Assembly: GCA_947179485.1 (NCBI GenBank)
Contig: OX359250.1
Span: 47,465,450-47,529,449 of the forward strand
DNA from: Allacma fusca
Lineage: Eukaryota; Arthropoda; Collembola; Symphypleona; Sminthuridae
Direction: 5' to 3'
DNA: 64,000 nt
Shown: positions 13,401 to 26,029 of the stretch, in pieces
Numbering within the stretch: the first letter of the stretch is position 1
Layout of the letters: every line of letters begins with the position of its first letter
Position numbers and translations under genes: made by a program
Notes under the pieces: generated by a model
Database searches by the model: none
What the model was told of the DNA's origin: nothing
Seen by the model: the letters and a program-made list of their open reading frames with translations, nothing else

Positions 13401-14900
13401 GTTGGCTCTAAAATTTTGTACAGCATTTGAGGACATGTTAGTTTCAAATATACCAGAAAGGCATAAAAATACATGACAAATCTTTCAAAATGATTCCCCA
13501 ATAGAATATTCCAGAACCATTTCCTAATAAACCTACGGGAAAGATTTGTTCTAGAAATGTTCCTTAACTTCTGCGTACGATGAGCGTCTCGTAAACGAAA
13601 ACGCATCCAAAAATCTGAGCCACTTGGAATCTTATCGCAAATGGATTTCCAATGTTTACATCGTAAAATTTGTAAAACAATCCTCCACCTCCAAACTAAA
13701 GCAAGTTTCCAAACACAAATACCAACATCCAACTTTTACCTTCCGAGATTCCGAAAAAATGAATATTTGGTCCCAAAAAATTATACCTCCAGTAAAAATT
13801 CCCAACATGAGGGCAACTTTTGTTGCGCAAGGTTCAATTTGAAACTCGCAAGAGCCAGACGTTACGAAAGTTGTATATCGTCGGCTAAATTCTAAAAGGT
13901 ACCATTTTCATTTGCGAACCCGTTTAAAAAGCATAGGTTGTGAAATGAAAATGGTACTTTTTCGAATTTAGCCAACGATTTGTTGGAAGGAGCGGAAAAA
14001 GAATAAATAAATGAAACTTTTTTTCAACGGAAGCAGACCTTAATGTATTTCTAAACTTAACTTATCTCTCCGTCCTCAACAGCTTTCTCATTTCATGAAA
14101 CATACCAACCCGCAGAAAAAGCCCAGTTCCAGTCCGCTCCCCCTATTACAGCTCTCCTAAAAATCAAGAAAATTCCCAATAAATTTCCAACCCAATTTAT
14201 AACAACCAAAATTAAAATTACTCTAAACGACTCAACCCCCAAAATAACTTTGTCCCTTCAAAATTTCCCCTATTAGGACCACTGTAACGAGACTGTAAAT
14301 TTAACATACCTCAAAAAAATACTCCCAAAAATTGTAACCCCAGAATTCCAAGCTGTTTCCTTAAATAGCAAACGCATACCCCCGCAACCATGTAAATCCA
14401 TAAAAACGAAGACACATTGTCCAGCAATATGGGAATAAATATTACTTATTTTTCCTCCCGAAAAATTTTGAAGCCCTCATAAATAATGGAGGAGTTTTGT
14501 GATACATTTTTTTGTAAAGTGAAGGTACGAACGCCTCTACTATTTCCACATGAATTCTCCGTTGACATCAAATCAAGGCCCATTTTTCACATAACGTCAA
14601 AGCCCGTCCCCAAATAAGAACGTGCTCTGTGGGTGTTTCACAAGGCCTAAAAATCCCCGACAAAGCCCTGGTTAAGATGCTAAAAAGGAAACATCCTCAA
14701 TAATAATTAATGGCCATACATCTCCAAAAACAAAAAAAAAATCCCCAGAATTTCTAATGCCTCAGGATCCCATCAAAATCAAACCTCTCTATAGTGGCCC
14801 AATTTACTTGCCCCATTTCCTCTGGATTATTTTCCTATCAGAAAATAATTGGAAGCATCCTTATCTTCTCAAAATTTAATTTCCCTCCACGGAGACGCTC
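13401..14900. other. Non-coding DNA with no clear gene
   Basis: Apart from the hairpin at 13,879-13,977 nothing is recognised. Overlapping short frames on both strands around 13.3-13.9 kb are not supported by splice sites or family motifs. Confidence 0.5.
13879..13977. repeat. Imperfect hairpin with ~35-bp arms
   Basis: Left arm 13,879-13,913 contains AAAAGGTACCATTTTCATTT and right arm 13,943-13,977 contains AAATGAAAATGGTACTTTTT. The arms also share CGTCGGCTAAATT / AATTTAGCCAACG. The loop is about 29 bases. It could be a tiny fold-back MITE or an RNA hairpin; the flanks show no clear target duplication. Confidence 0.7.
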
Positions 14901-15649
14901 CTACAGTCGAGTCTCCTTATAGCGGCCACTCATATTTTAATACTATCCCTTATTTGTTTAACTACAGAGGCGGAAATTTGATACCCAATTTCCGCTTCAT
15001 TTCCAAAATTAATATTCGTCCGGTAAAAGAGTTTTTTTCAGTCTCGCTATTACGGCCTCCCAATATGCCCTTGGATGGTACAGTCCCCTGCTTCCCTCCA
15101 ATTTCCGTTTTGAGGAGAATATAATCATTTTTCAATGTGAGGGAAATTTTTGAAATTTCTGGTGTGAGGGGGAAAATGTGAGAAATTATTTTGACTTTCC
15201 TTCGCTTTGACACCTTAACCCGGACTGTGTGTGGGATATGAGGGAAAGGAGAGGGAAGTAAATGGGGGATTGTGACGGGTGTGAATGCTTAAGGGATTTT
15301 GTGAGCAGGGCCATGTTTCTTATTTCCATATGTCTTTTTCGTATTTAGGTGTCAAAAATAAATGGTTTAATTTTTCCTGAAATTCCTCCTCCTCTCCAGT
15401 CCCCTCCCATCTCCCTCTCCTTTATTTCCCAACAATTCTTTAGTGGGCTGACAAGGAATCCCTGAGAGCTCTTATGGTTGTTATTCGGGCGTGATTTTAA
15501 TTTTCTCACTAAAAGATGTCTGAAGTCCCAATCGAGTCTCGCTATAACGGTCGCCCTCCTAAATTTTTTTTATAATCGAAAATATTTTAATTGGGTCCCT
15601 TATGTACACTAATGATACATTTCTGAAGGAGGGAGATAATGATGTAGTG

Positions 15650-15801
15650 CAGTCTCGATATAACGGTCATATTTTGGGCTGAGCTTATATTTTCTGTAAA
15701 AATATTTTTAAAATTTTAGAATTTTTAAATTTTAGTTGAAGGAATTGGGTGGGGAAAATTGGAGGGAGATTTAATTTAGGGAGGCCGTTGTAAAGAGACT
15801 G
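15650..15801. mobile_element. MITE-like unit, pogo-type ends
   Basis: The left end CAGTCTCGATATAACGGTC faces a right end whose complement is CAGTCTCTTTACAACGGCCT, giving a 152-bp unit. The match between the ends is imperfect and no clean TA duplication remains. Confidence 0.55.
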
Positions 15802-16504
15802 AGTTGGAGAAATGATGCTTTGCCCAGTGGAACTTAGTTAACTCGGTTAGTATTTTATTATTATTGGGGGTTTTATTTTGATGCCGAGACTATGTGCGTG
15901 TGTAAAGTAGATGTGTGTGTATAGATGAAATACGATATGGTAATGTGTGTAAGGTCATTATTATTGCGGGGAAAGGGATGGGAGAAAATACGGGTCCTTG
16001 CAACCTCAGCTCTTTCTCAATGACTGTTTTAATTTTCTGGGATTTTTCCCCTTGGTTTTTTCTCCCGGGCTGTCTCAAAATTGTGCTGACTTTTCAGCAT
16101 GAGGAGATGCGATGGTTGCGGTCCTTTTAATGGAGGGAATAAATTTGTTCTTGTGTGCTTTCCTGAGGGCTCTTGAGCAAGATCCGCTGGAAAGTAGGAG
16201 GAAAGTGGGTCTGTCTTTTACGGAGGACATTTGGACATTGAATAGCGGGAAGTGGCTCGTGTCTATAAAATTTGGGGAGCAAATATAAAATACATGGAGA
16301 TACGGAACTTGTCTCTGACGTCATGTGCTCAACCTATCTTTGGATTTTTATCTCCTTTGTCTGACAGGCCGACGGAGGACAGTCTCGATATAACGGACTA
16401 AGTTGCAATCAGTTTTTATTTGTTGGGGTAAAGGATGCACTTGGCTGTCAAAGGACCAACATGCATTCTAATTCGCTTATGCGGGTTTTTTAGGTAGAAA
16501 ATAA

Positions 16505-17070
16505 ATCAATTTCAATTTACTTCTACAACTGACAGAATTTCTAAATTTGACCCAACTAACTTCTACATTTCTTCACATAACTTTCACTATTTCTATTTTT
16601 GACCCAATTCAATTCTAAATTTAACCCAATTCATTTCTACATTTGACCCAATTCATTTCTAAATTTGACCCAATTCATAACTAAATTTGATCCAATTCAT
16701 AACTAAATTTGACCCGATTCATTTCTAAATTTGACCCGATTCATTTCTAAATTTGACCCGATTCATTTCTAAATTTGACCCAATTCATTTTTAAATTTCA
16801 CCCGATTCATTACTAAATTTCACCCGATTCATTACTAAATTTGACCCAATTCATTTTTAAATTTCACCCGATTCATTACTAAATTTGACCCAATTCATTT
16901 TTAAATTTGACCCAATTCATTAGTAAGTTTGACCCTATTCGTTTCTAAATTTGACCCCAGTCATTTCCCCAGTTTCATTCCTGAACTTGATCCAATACAT
17001 TCCTAAATTTTACCGAATTCACCCTAAACTTGAACCCTGTCCATTCCAACGTTCGGTCCAATTTATTTCC
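16505..17070. repeat. 22-bp minisatellite
   Basis: Tandem copies of a 22-bp unit such as TTCATTTCTAAATTTGACCC plus AA, regular in 16,600-16,960 and decaying on both sides. Non-coding. Confidence 0.85.
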
Positions 17071-17336
17071 AAACTTATTCAGCTGTCCCAAAACCTCACA
17101 TAAATCTTACCATACAATAAGTACACAAGAGGGAAAGCTACACAAGTACATCCCGCATTTTGTCAATGACCACAACTTGACCCAAATTTGTGCCCTGAAC
17201 TTTGAATAGAGGTCTTTGAAAAAACGCGCCCTCATTTAAATAACACTAAAAATAAAAAACAAATGGTGATAGAGTCAGAAGAAGCAAAATCCTCTGGAAC
17301 ACAATATCGAACCAGGAAGATGATGTTACAGTGCAC

Positions 17337-17908
17337 CCTCTATATTCCAGCACCCCTAAAAGAAGCAAATTCCAGATTTCAACCTCCTTGATTTCTAACT
17401 ATAAAAATAAATGCAAAAAATTAAGATTGTATTAAATGGGAGTAAGTTAAATATTGAAAAATTGAAAAATTGGAAAGGCAATTGAAGGAATCCGGGCGAG
17501 CGAGAGTTGACTTTGAGTATTGTCCACTATTTCCATTTTGAGCTGCCAGCCACAGTAATAAATCCGGCTTTACGAGCCCTCCTATCCCTGATCAGACAGT
17601 AAAAAGTTGAGAGACCATCAAATAATTCTTTTCATGTTCATGTCATCATTCACATCCGCAATGGCGGTAAATCTCAAATTCAATCTCGATAACCCCTTAA
17701 CATCCGTACCATCTCTATACCACAACATCCATTTACATTTTTACTCTCACCATATCTGTGTCAAGTACCTTTTTGAAAACGTCAAAACACCTGATTTTTA
17801 TCTCCCTTCTTCTGCTAAGAAGCAAACTTGAGTCCGGAGAAAATTTCAGGAAAAATAAAAAAATATGAGAAATATTTTTGATGTCCCTTCTAACGAGGTC
17901 CTACTGTA
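17337..17908. mobile_element. Possible longer MITE, pogo-type ends
   Basis: The left end TACAGTGCACCCTCTATATT faces a right end CGAGGTCCTACTGTA about 570 bp away. These may be the two ends of one larger unit, or orphan ends of two units. The interior has no gene. Confidence 0.35.
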
Positions 17909-18454
17909 CTGATGATTTTGGCAATTACACTTTGGATTTGGAACAGTGCGGGTGAAAGGGAAATTTGGGTTGGGAATGTGAGTAGGGGAAATGAAGCATG
18001 CTTATGGGATTGAATGTTAAGGGGGTCCGGTATAAAGAGGATTTAGTATGGAATGAAGTGGACGGGGAAGGAAGTGTTTGACACGTTCACACTCTCCGGA
18101 CCCTACATCAGTGGATTGGATTTTTCCTCATGAGTGGTTGAGGGAAAGTGAGGGACTTTAAAATGTCAGGAGAAAGTTCATTTGTAGAGCTATGCAATGC
18201 TGAAGGTGTTGGAGGATGGGGAACTGAGATTTACACTTGGACTGACTCTGCGGAGAGGAAAACTGTTTGAAGGATGATTGTCAGCTTTGGAAGGAGGGAG
18301 TTCCTTTTTCAGTAATTACAACCTCTCAAATCCCATTTCCTCCCCGCCTTCCCAAACTAAACAATCTACTTTTTTCCCAAGTCTTTACACGTAATTCTCT
18401 GTATTTCCTCACTTTACAGTTTGGGCCAACTTCTCCACAGCGTTAAATCAATTT

Positions 18455-18905
18455 TCAGTCAAGTATCCGTCATTCAAGTTCAAGTCAAGTGCTAGTCACA
18501 TTTTTTTCAAGTTTGAGGTATTTTCAAGTTGAAATCAAGTGCTAGCCAAATTTTTTCCAAGTCTGAGGTATTTTCAAGTTCAAGTCAAGTGCTAGTCACA
18601 TTTTTTCAAGATTGAAGTGTTTTCAAGTTCGAATCAAGTGAAGCCAAATTTATTTTAAGTTTGAGTCAAGAGTCAGTTAGATGTTTTCAGGTTTGAGTCA
18701 AGTGCCAGTCACGTCACTTTCAAGTGTGGGTCAAGTGTCAGTCAAATTTCTGTCAAAGGCTAGTTAGATTTTTTCAAGTCCGAGTAAGGTGCATTGACAG
18801 TTCGAGTCAAGTGTGTGTCAAGTATGAGTCAAATTTCTGTCAATGTCTACTCAGAGTAACGTACATTTAAAGTTTAAATCGAGTGTAGGTCCGATTTGAA
18901 AGAAG
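18455..18905. repeat. Degenerate CAAGT-rich repeat
   Basis: Loosely periodic sequence built on TCAAGTTCAAGTCAAGTGCTAG, with units of roughly 50-60 bp that share AGTCACATTTTTTTCAAG. It is highly diverged; only the first three units are clear. Confidence 0.6.
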
Positions 18906-19021
18906 TACATGACACATTTACTACAAATTCAAGTACAGGTCAAGTATATGTCCAATTTCGTTCATTTTGGGTCAAGTTTGATTCAAGTAAGACATTTTCC
19001 AGTGTGGGTTCAATTTCAAGA

Positions 19022-19215
19022 CAAAAATATTTTAAGGTCAAGTCAAAAATATTTTAAGGTCAATCCAAAAACATTTTCAAGGTCAAGTCAAAAATATTTT
19101 AAGGTCAATCCAAAAACATTTTCAAGGTCAAGTCAAACATATTTTAAGGTCAAGTCAAAAATATTTTAAGGTCAATCCAAAAACATTTTCAAGGTCAAGT
19201 CAAAAAAAGGTCAAG
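19022..19215. repeat. 22/23-bp minisatellite, about 8.5 copies
   Basis: Alternating units AAAAATATTTTAAGGTCA and AAAAACATTTTCAAGGTCA, ending AGTC or ATCC. The alternation suggests growth by duplication of a two-unit block. Confidence 0.9.
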
Positions 19216-19568
19216 CGAAAACAATTTTGAAGCTTAAGTATAAACAATGGGAAAACAAAAATTTGAAGTGTGGTAACATCCAAAAATTGCCGACTTGAAA
19301 ATGTAATTGTGAGAAGTGCTAAGGTGGTTGGAAAGGACAAAGGGAAATGAATGTGCATTATGGGGTAGTGGCTTCCAGAAGTCCCTCCAATAAGGACAGG
19401 CTTAAACTTTACTTAACTTTAACGTGGAAAGATCCCTCTCTCCCCCAGTCATTATACCCACAAACAGTTTAAAAGCAACACTAGACAAAAATTTTATTCA
19501 AATCCACCAATCAAAACATTTCCTCGAGAAAATTTCCAGATGAAAAAATCCCATGTTAAAAGCCAGGA

Positions 19569-19757
19569 TACAGTAAACCCTCCTTATAAGAGTCACTTGC
19601 CAAAACCAAGGACCTCCCTATAACACCATATTTCCCACCCTTAAAAGCACCCATTAAATAGAGTGGACCCAACGGAATTCATTTTCAGATCAAGGATAGT
19701 CATAAGGCAAGAGATTCAATTCCCAGGGGGTATACGTCATAACCAGGTCCGTCTGTA
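19569..19757. mobile_element. MITE-like unit, pogo-type ends
   Basis: The left end TACAGTAAACCCTCCTTATA faces a right end GGTCCGTCTGTA; its complement begins TACAGACGGACCTGGTTATG. TA dinucleotides sit at both borders. 189 bp, no coding capacity. Confidence 0.55.
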
Positions 19758-19882
19758 TGTAAATATATACTGCAACAGTGCGGCAGTGGAGAATTGACAG
19801 CCCACGTCTCAGGCAACGTCAGGACAAAATGTAATAATTCTTGACTATTGATTTTATTGAGCTGGACAGCTGAGGATTATTA

Positions 19883-20045
19883 TACAGTCTACCCTCACTA
19901 TAACAGCCCCTCGTCTGCAGCTGCCAATTTTCAGTTCGTCACTAATTCCCCAGGTTCTGGACTTACAGTGAAAACATTTATTTAAAAAAATATTATCCCG
20001 TCTAGAGAATTTTGAGGGGGTCCGTTATATCGAGGTTGGCCTGTA
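19883..20045. mobile_element. MITE-like unit, pogo-type ends
   Basis: Left TACAGTCTACCCTCACTATA and right complement TACAGGCCAACCTCGATATA are clear inverted ends of about 28 bases, both continuing into a run of C. TA is present at both borders. 163 bp. One of the best preserved units. Confidence 0.7.
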
Positions 20046-20165
20046 TTTCCGAGGGAATCATCCTTAGCAAATATTTTGAAAGGGAAAATGTGAAGGGTTG
20101 TACGAGAACTGACAGGGAAGGGGAAATTTGGCGAGAGTGGAGAGGAAGGAGAAAGGTAACGTCAG

Positions 20166-20330
20166 TACAGTCCAGTCTCTTTATAAGTACGCTCTGTATA
20201 AAATGCACTTAGAAGCTTACACGGAATTTCCTGGCTGACGGATTCCGTCCTACTTGGCTAGAAATGATGTGGGGGACGCTGGAGGGGAGTTTAACATGTA
20301 GGGGGATTGTGGTAAGGAGGGTGGACTGTA
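20166..20330. mobile_element. MITE-like unit, pogo-type ends
   Basis: Left TACAGTCCAGTCTCTTTATA and right complement TACAGTCCACCCTCCTTACC form inverted ends of a 165-bp unit with TA at both borders. Confidence 0.65.
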
Positions 20331-20589
20331 TGAAGGGAAGGGACGCCCAGGAGTGAGAGCACAGTGGTGGTTGGGCGAGATAGGGGAAATGTTGGCACAA
20401 AACATAAAATACATCATAATGGGAAAGTTGCGGGAATAGAGTCCTGAGTCAACACTGTGGTCGGGGTTGGGCAGATCCATCAAAATTCAAAAAATGTAAC
20501 ATTTTCAGAAACTTTGGATTTTCGGAAAAATATTAGGGGAAAATTGTAAATATTTCCTCCATAATATACAACAAATCAAAAATTTCTAA

Positions 20590-20930
20590 ATTTTCAAAAA
20601 CATGAAAAACATTTTCAAAAAATTCACATTTAAAAAAAATCACAAAATGTCAAAAAATTCCAGATTTTCAACCACTTTCAAACTTCACAAATCCAAAAAT
20701 CCAAAAACCCTAAAATTTGCAAAAACCACCAAAAATTTGCAAAAACATCCAAAAATGAGCGAAAACCCCAAAAATTTGCAAAAAACCATAAAATTTGCCA
20801 AAAATCAAAAACTTTGCGAAAAAGTTTATCAAAATCATCGAAAAATTTGCAATCACCCCAACACTTTGCCAATAACCCAAAAATTTACATTTACCCCGAA
20901 AAATGTCAATTTTTTCTAATTTAACAAAAA
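20590..20930. repeat. A-rich degenerate repeat
   Basis: Low-complexity sequence of repeated CCAAAAATTTGCAAAAACC-like units with irregular spacing. The frames on both strands here (K/N-rich plus, F/W-rich minus) are composition artefacts. Confidence 0.7.
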
Positions 20931-21795
20931 AAAAATATTGAAAGTGTCCGCATAGTGAAGCGAATTTGGACTAGATAGCGCCGTTAAAACAAGGTCCCAC
21001 AGTATGAGACATAAATCAGCATACCCACACTTTGAGAGCGGAGCCCGTAACAAATGAAAGAGAAAGCCTTTGAGGCTGTTTTGGGTGCAATTGGGTTGTT
21101 TTTTTGGGAGGACGCAGACATTGCCATAAAATAGTATAATATAGAAATATAGCAGCTGGGGAGACTCCGGACAGGGAACAACTCCAGGGTGTAATTGGAT
21201 AAAGGCATCCCTACAGTATACAATGCTGTATGAGTTCAATGTCGAAATTCCTCTTCCTTCGAAATGAGTCCACAGGTAAAGAAAACATACCTCATGCATA
21301 TTTACACCCGCAAAAAATTCTTACATAAAGACCTCCCTCGTCATAACGACCACTTTATACAGTCCCTCCTAAATGTAACGACCCCTCTCAAAAAATTATG
21401 TAATTTATTTAATACATTCCCATTACATTTGATACAATACTAAAATTTCCCTACTATTACGACACGTACAGTGTCACCTGGATATAACGGCGCCCCTTGA
21501 AAAACCATAATTTCTATATCACTATTTAGAATGGTTGTGGGGTACAGCAGGGGGGATTCCCCTTTCGAGTATAGAGGAGTGAGTGGTGAGGAATTCAATA
21601 TCTCACATCAGACTCCGGGAGAAGAGCAAAAAAAGGAAAAGAAAAAGAAAAATGTGGAGCCCGGACCTGGAGCATGTCCAGTCCCTGAGAGATTAAAAAT
21701 CTAATTGACAAGGTAATAGGGAGATTGCATCTCGGGCTCTTATGCCCCCTCATATGCTCTTTATGCCTTGGGAAAAGCCCGTGGGAACTTCCACA

Positions 21796-21955
21796 TACAG
21801 CCCACTCTTCGTATAACAGCACCCCTGAAGAAAAAAATTCCAACAATCCTACAGCTATCCCCTATATACAAAAAATATTGCAGGGATAGTAATTTGTCCC
21901 TCACATACCCGAGTGATGTTTTAAGGGGAGTCCACCATAGCCAGACTTGACTGTA
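21796..21955. mobile_element. MITE-like unit, pogo-type ends
   Basis: Left TACAGCCCACTCTTCGTATA and right complement TACAGTCAAGTCTGGCTATG, 160 bp, TA at both borders. The interior has AAAAAAATTCC next to the left end, as in several sister units. Confidence 0.65.
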
Positions 21956-22079
21956 CACAGGAGCACAGGTGTGGACCAAGAATATATTTTAATTCGGCCC
22001 CCTGTCCCAGAGCCCGTGTACGGAATTGGGCAATCGATTTTCAGCCTCTGGCTTTTATATGTACATTGTGGACATGGGA

Positions 22080-22281
22080 TACAGTCGACCCTCAATATCC
22101 CGCTCGGACCTCTCTCTCACTCCCTCTCCACTCCCTAGCACTCTCACCCATCCAAGAATCCTAAGTAAGAATCCTAAGCCTAATGAATCCAAGAGTGCCT
22201 TACCATATTTTACCTTAAGGTGATAGGATTAATTTGGGATGGGATTTTCCCAGGGCGCCGTTACACACTAGTCTCACTGTA
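22080..22281. mobile_element. MITE-like unit, pogo-type ends
   Basis: Left TACAGTCGACCCTCAATATC and right complement TACAGTGAGACTAGTGTGTA, 202 bp, TA at both borders. More diverged than its neighbours. Confidence 0.5.
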
Positions 22282-22410
22282 CCCCCAATGAATATAGTAA
22301 TGAGTACATGCGTGCATTCCTAATGGGACAAGATGATATATGTCCCATGTTAAAAATCAGCATTGACACATACAGGGCGCTACTGCTTTAGCGGGATCCC
22401 AGAATTGGGA

Positions 22411-22569
22411 TACAGTCGAGTCTCTTTATAGCAGCACCCCGCCAAGAGCAACCACAATTCAACTGAAGAATCGTATGGGGTTGAGGAGTGGTAAATAGAA
22501 ATCCTAGGGCTCCTTCATATGTGCCCAAAGTTTTTATAAGGGGGTCCGTTATAAAGAGGTTCGACTTTA
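22411..22569. mobile_element. MITE-like unit, pogo-type ends
   Basis: The left end TACAGTCGAGTCTCTTTATA and the right end GTTATAAAGAGGTTCGACTT are inverted copies with few differences, bordered by TA. About 155 bp inside the TA pair. The copy that best defines the family terminus. Confidence 0.7.
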
Positions 22570-22920
22570 GATTTAATAAGGTCCAATAGCTACTAGAAAG
22601 TTGAGACGTGTCCAAAGTGTTTTTGCTTTGGGTGGGCAGAAGAAATGTTTTTTGAAGGGGGTCTTGTATAGTGAGGGCTTGTTGTAGGAACATTAGTTCC
22701 CTTGTAATGAAGATAAATGAGAGGTGGTGTGTTAATTTTGGGAGGTGATATTTTCACGTGAATTTTCATTCGTGAAAACACTAGGTGGAGGGAAGGGAAG
22801 GGATGTGGGAGGCTGTCCGTGAGGAGTTCAGCTTTGATTTATACGCTAGGCTCTGGCCATTCCAGAGAAATTTGACCACTGGAGTGCTAGTCAGGCGAAG
22901 TTAATGGGCGTAATGTGAAT

Positions 22921-23080
22921 GTTCTTTATGACAGCATCCCTCAAAATACCACAGAATTCGGATATGGTTGAAGGGAATTTTGAGGCTTGTTTTAAATGAG
23001 AAGTATAGAGAAGTGAGGTGTTGGGTGGGTTTAGGAAGGAGGCTGTTCCAGGGAGTCCGTTATAACAAGAAGGGACTGTA
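22921..23080. mobile_element. Decayed MITE-like unit
   Basis: The right end (complement TACAGTCCCTTCTTGTTATA) is clear. The left end (TTTATGACAGCATCCCTC) is weak, but lies at the expected ~160-bp distance. Confidence 0.4.
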
Positions 23081-23424
23081 GAAATGCTTTCACTCCAAGG
23101 GAAAAATGACTCCTGTGCTATAAATGGAGTGGTGGGTGAATTTTCTCTGGGCTTTGAAAGTATTGACTGGGCGGGAGGTTGCTATAGGGGGGTTGTTATA
23201 AGGACAGTTCACTGTATGCTTGCATGTTTTATGTAATGCTCTTAAATTGTCCGTATGTTGTTCCAAGGCTGTCATTCACTCGAGAATTGACATTTGGAAG
23301 GGCAAATGATGTGGATGGAATTTGTAATAAATTAAAGACACATGACTTCATGATTAAAACTCCACTTAAGTTCCATTCCAGTTGTAACTCAAAGATGGGG
23401 ATAGACTCAAGCTCAGAGTGAAGT

Positions 23425-23880
23425 GTCATGTTGGAATTAAGATACGCTTGAGGTCAAACTGAGATTCGAAAGGAGTTTGGAGTTCAAATTGGAGTTCCAA
23501 AAGTTGGGATTGAGTTAGAGTCGAGATGAATCTAATTCAAGTTACACTTGAGTTCAAGAGCCATGGTTTGAAGTCACACTTGAGTTCAGGTTATACTGGA
23601 ATTTTACATTGAATTTCAGGACGTAGTTTAGTTAAATGGGAGTGCATAGTCGAATTTCAAGTTACACTTGAGGGGAAACTCATTTCAAGTGGCACTTGAG
23701 TACAAATTCGAATTTTAAGTTACACTTGAAGTATAAACTATTTTGCATCTGAGTTAAACTTGACAGCAAATTCGAATTTCAAGTTGCACTTGAGAGCAAA
23801 GTCGAATTTCAAGTTGCACTTGAGTTCAAACTTGGATTTACAGTTGTATTTGAGTTCAAACTCAAATCAACCCTTCAAGA
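23425..23880. repeat. Degenerate TTGAGTTCAAA minisatellite
   Basis: Irregular tandem units of about 40 bp built on CAAGTTACACTTGAGTTCAAA-like sequence. The clearest are 23,640-23,870 (AATTTCAAGTTGCACTTGAG repeated). Confidence 0.7.
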
Positions 23881-24167
23881 GTGGACAGGGATTTGTGGGA
23901 ATTGAGAGCTATAAGTGTTGTTGGGAGAAAATAAATCCTCTCACTTGAGTCCAGTGTGCTCAAACACTTGACAATTCAGTGACCAGTTGGGAATGATTCC
24001 GTAATTTTGTTTGTTCCGGTCACTTATCCAAAACTTGTCCCTCCAAATAACTACACAACTAAATCCACTCCATGCAATAGCACCAACTTCTCCTTCCCAG
24101 TCAGCCTCAAATTCTTCAAGGGCTTACTCCAAACCTTACTCCAACAAACAACACCTTTACTTCTCAC

Positions 24168-24760
24168 TAAGGTTCTCAACGAGTCGGATAAATTGTTCAT
24201 CCGATCCGAAACCGATCCGAACCGAAATTATCGGATGAAATATTATGCTTAGTTGATCCGATCCGTGTTACTCGGATGAAAATTTTTGCTAAACCGATCC
24301 GATCCGTCAGAAAACGGACCGGATTGTCTTATAAACCGATCCGATCCGCGGATATCCGGCATCCGAAATCAATATGATTTCAATTATTACGTCGGTCAAA
24401 GAACGCAGGAAAGCATTTTATTCTGATAAAATACGTAGAAAAATGTATTCATTAAAAATAGCAGTACCGTAAAATCTCCTTGTAACGGCAGCTTGTTAAA
24501 GAAATTCTCATTATACCTGACAAATTTGTTCATCCACGCAATGAAAAGCAATATGATTAGCTTGGGAATTTTGCACAAAATTTAAACTTCGAAATCCGCG
24601 GATCATCCGAAGAAATCATCCGATCCGAACGGTTAATAGATAAAAATTAACCGATTCGACTCGTATTTTCTATCGGATGATTAACACTCATCCGATCCGT
24701 TCGAGTTTGCATCGGATCGGATGGACGTCCTCAATTTTATCCGACTCGTTGAGAACCTTA
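24168..24760. mobile_element. hAT-type MITE, intact ends and 8-bp target duplication
   Basis: A 593-bp element with 25-bp perfect terminal inverted repeats starting TAAGGTTCTCAACGAGTCGG. It is flanked by identical 8-bp target duplications CTTCTCAC at 24,160-24,167 and 24,761-24,768. An 8-bp duplication with short TIRs is the mark of the hAT superfamily. The subterminal parts hold many GATCCG motifs in both orientations, which are probably transposase-binding sites. No coding capacity, so it was moved in trans. A pogo-type end (24,463) seems to be inside. The perfect ends suggest a fairly young insertion. Confidence 0.92.
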
Positions 24761-25454
24761 CTTCTCACCTTTCCCTATTTACACAACCAACTACTTCTTT
24801 TTTCAAAACATTTTCCTCCCTACTTTGACATTTTCTCTACTCCTTAATTCTTACCTCAGCCTTCCAATTTCCTCCAATTTCCCCTCCAAATATTTTATTC
24901 CCCAATTTAGACTAATTATTTTCATTCCCAGGGCACTGTCAAATATTCTTTGGTTATTTATCAATTATTAAATTATTTTATTTTTAACTCAATTTTTATT
25001 ACAATTCCTGGAAAATCACATTTCCCATTCCAGGGATTTATTTCCCAGAAATAATTGTAATAAAAATTGGCTCAATCAAATAATGTAATAATTGGTGGGA
25101 ATCATCTAAACACTATTTAAAGGTGTCCCGCCATTCAAAATAAATTTTATAAATTGGGGCGTTACTATTTCTAGGCCGTTTTGAGAAATTTAAATCATGT
25201 TCAAATTTGAGAGTTAATAGTAGTAAGTGTTGGAAAAGGATTTTTAAATGAGTGTTTTTAAGGGAGGGATTTTATTTTTTAACAAGTGTGTAATTATTTT
25301 TTTTGTGACGTGTGAGACATTATTTTCATTGTGGCAAATATAAGGCCGTAGGAATAAGAGCGTGTTTTCAATATGAGTGAAAAAAATTGGAGAAATCCCC
25401 ATTTGACGCAATGCTAATTTTAGGAATTTTGCTGGTGAATTGTTGTTCAATGAT

Positions 25455-25945
25455 GATCTCAGTATAGATATTAAAATTGATCTTTAATATTGATCTCAGC
25501 ATACATTTTTAACATTGGTCTCAGAATGGATCTTTAACACTGACATCAGCATAGATCTTTAACATTGATCTCAATTGTATATTTTACAATGATATGAGCA
25601 CAGATCTTTAACATTGATGTGTAATATTAATATCAGCATACATCTTTAACATTCATCTTTAAAACTGAACGCAACATTGATCCTTAACATTGATCTCAGC
25701 ATAGATTTTTAATATTTACCTCAGCATTGATCTTTAACATTGATCTCAACATAGATATTTAACATTGATCTGAGCACAGATCTTTAATATTGATCTGAGC
25801 ACAGATCTTTAACATTAATCTGAGCACAGATCTTTAACATTGATCTGAGCACAGATCTTTAACATTAATCTGAGCACAGATCTTTAACATTGATCGCAAA
25901 ATAGATGTTTAACATTGATCTCAGCATAGATATTTAACATTATCC
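25455..25945. repeat. 25-bp minisatellite (GATCT-rich)
   Basis: Tandem copies of a 25-bp unit such as AGCACAGATCTTTAACATTG plus ATCTG, most regular at 25,770-25,890. It is unrelated in sequence to the 25-bp satellite at the left edge despite the equal period. Confidence 0.85.
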
Positions 25946-26029
25946 TTATTAATTATTATTTATTTCCCCCACTTATACTTTCTCCATGTCTATTTTAAGG
26001 GAATTTTCGATTAAGGGATGTCTCTTTTC

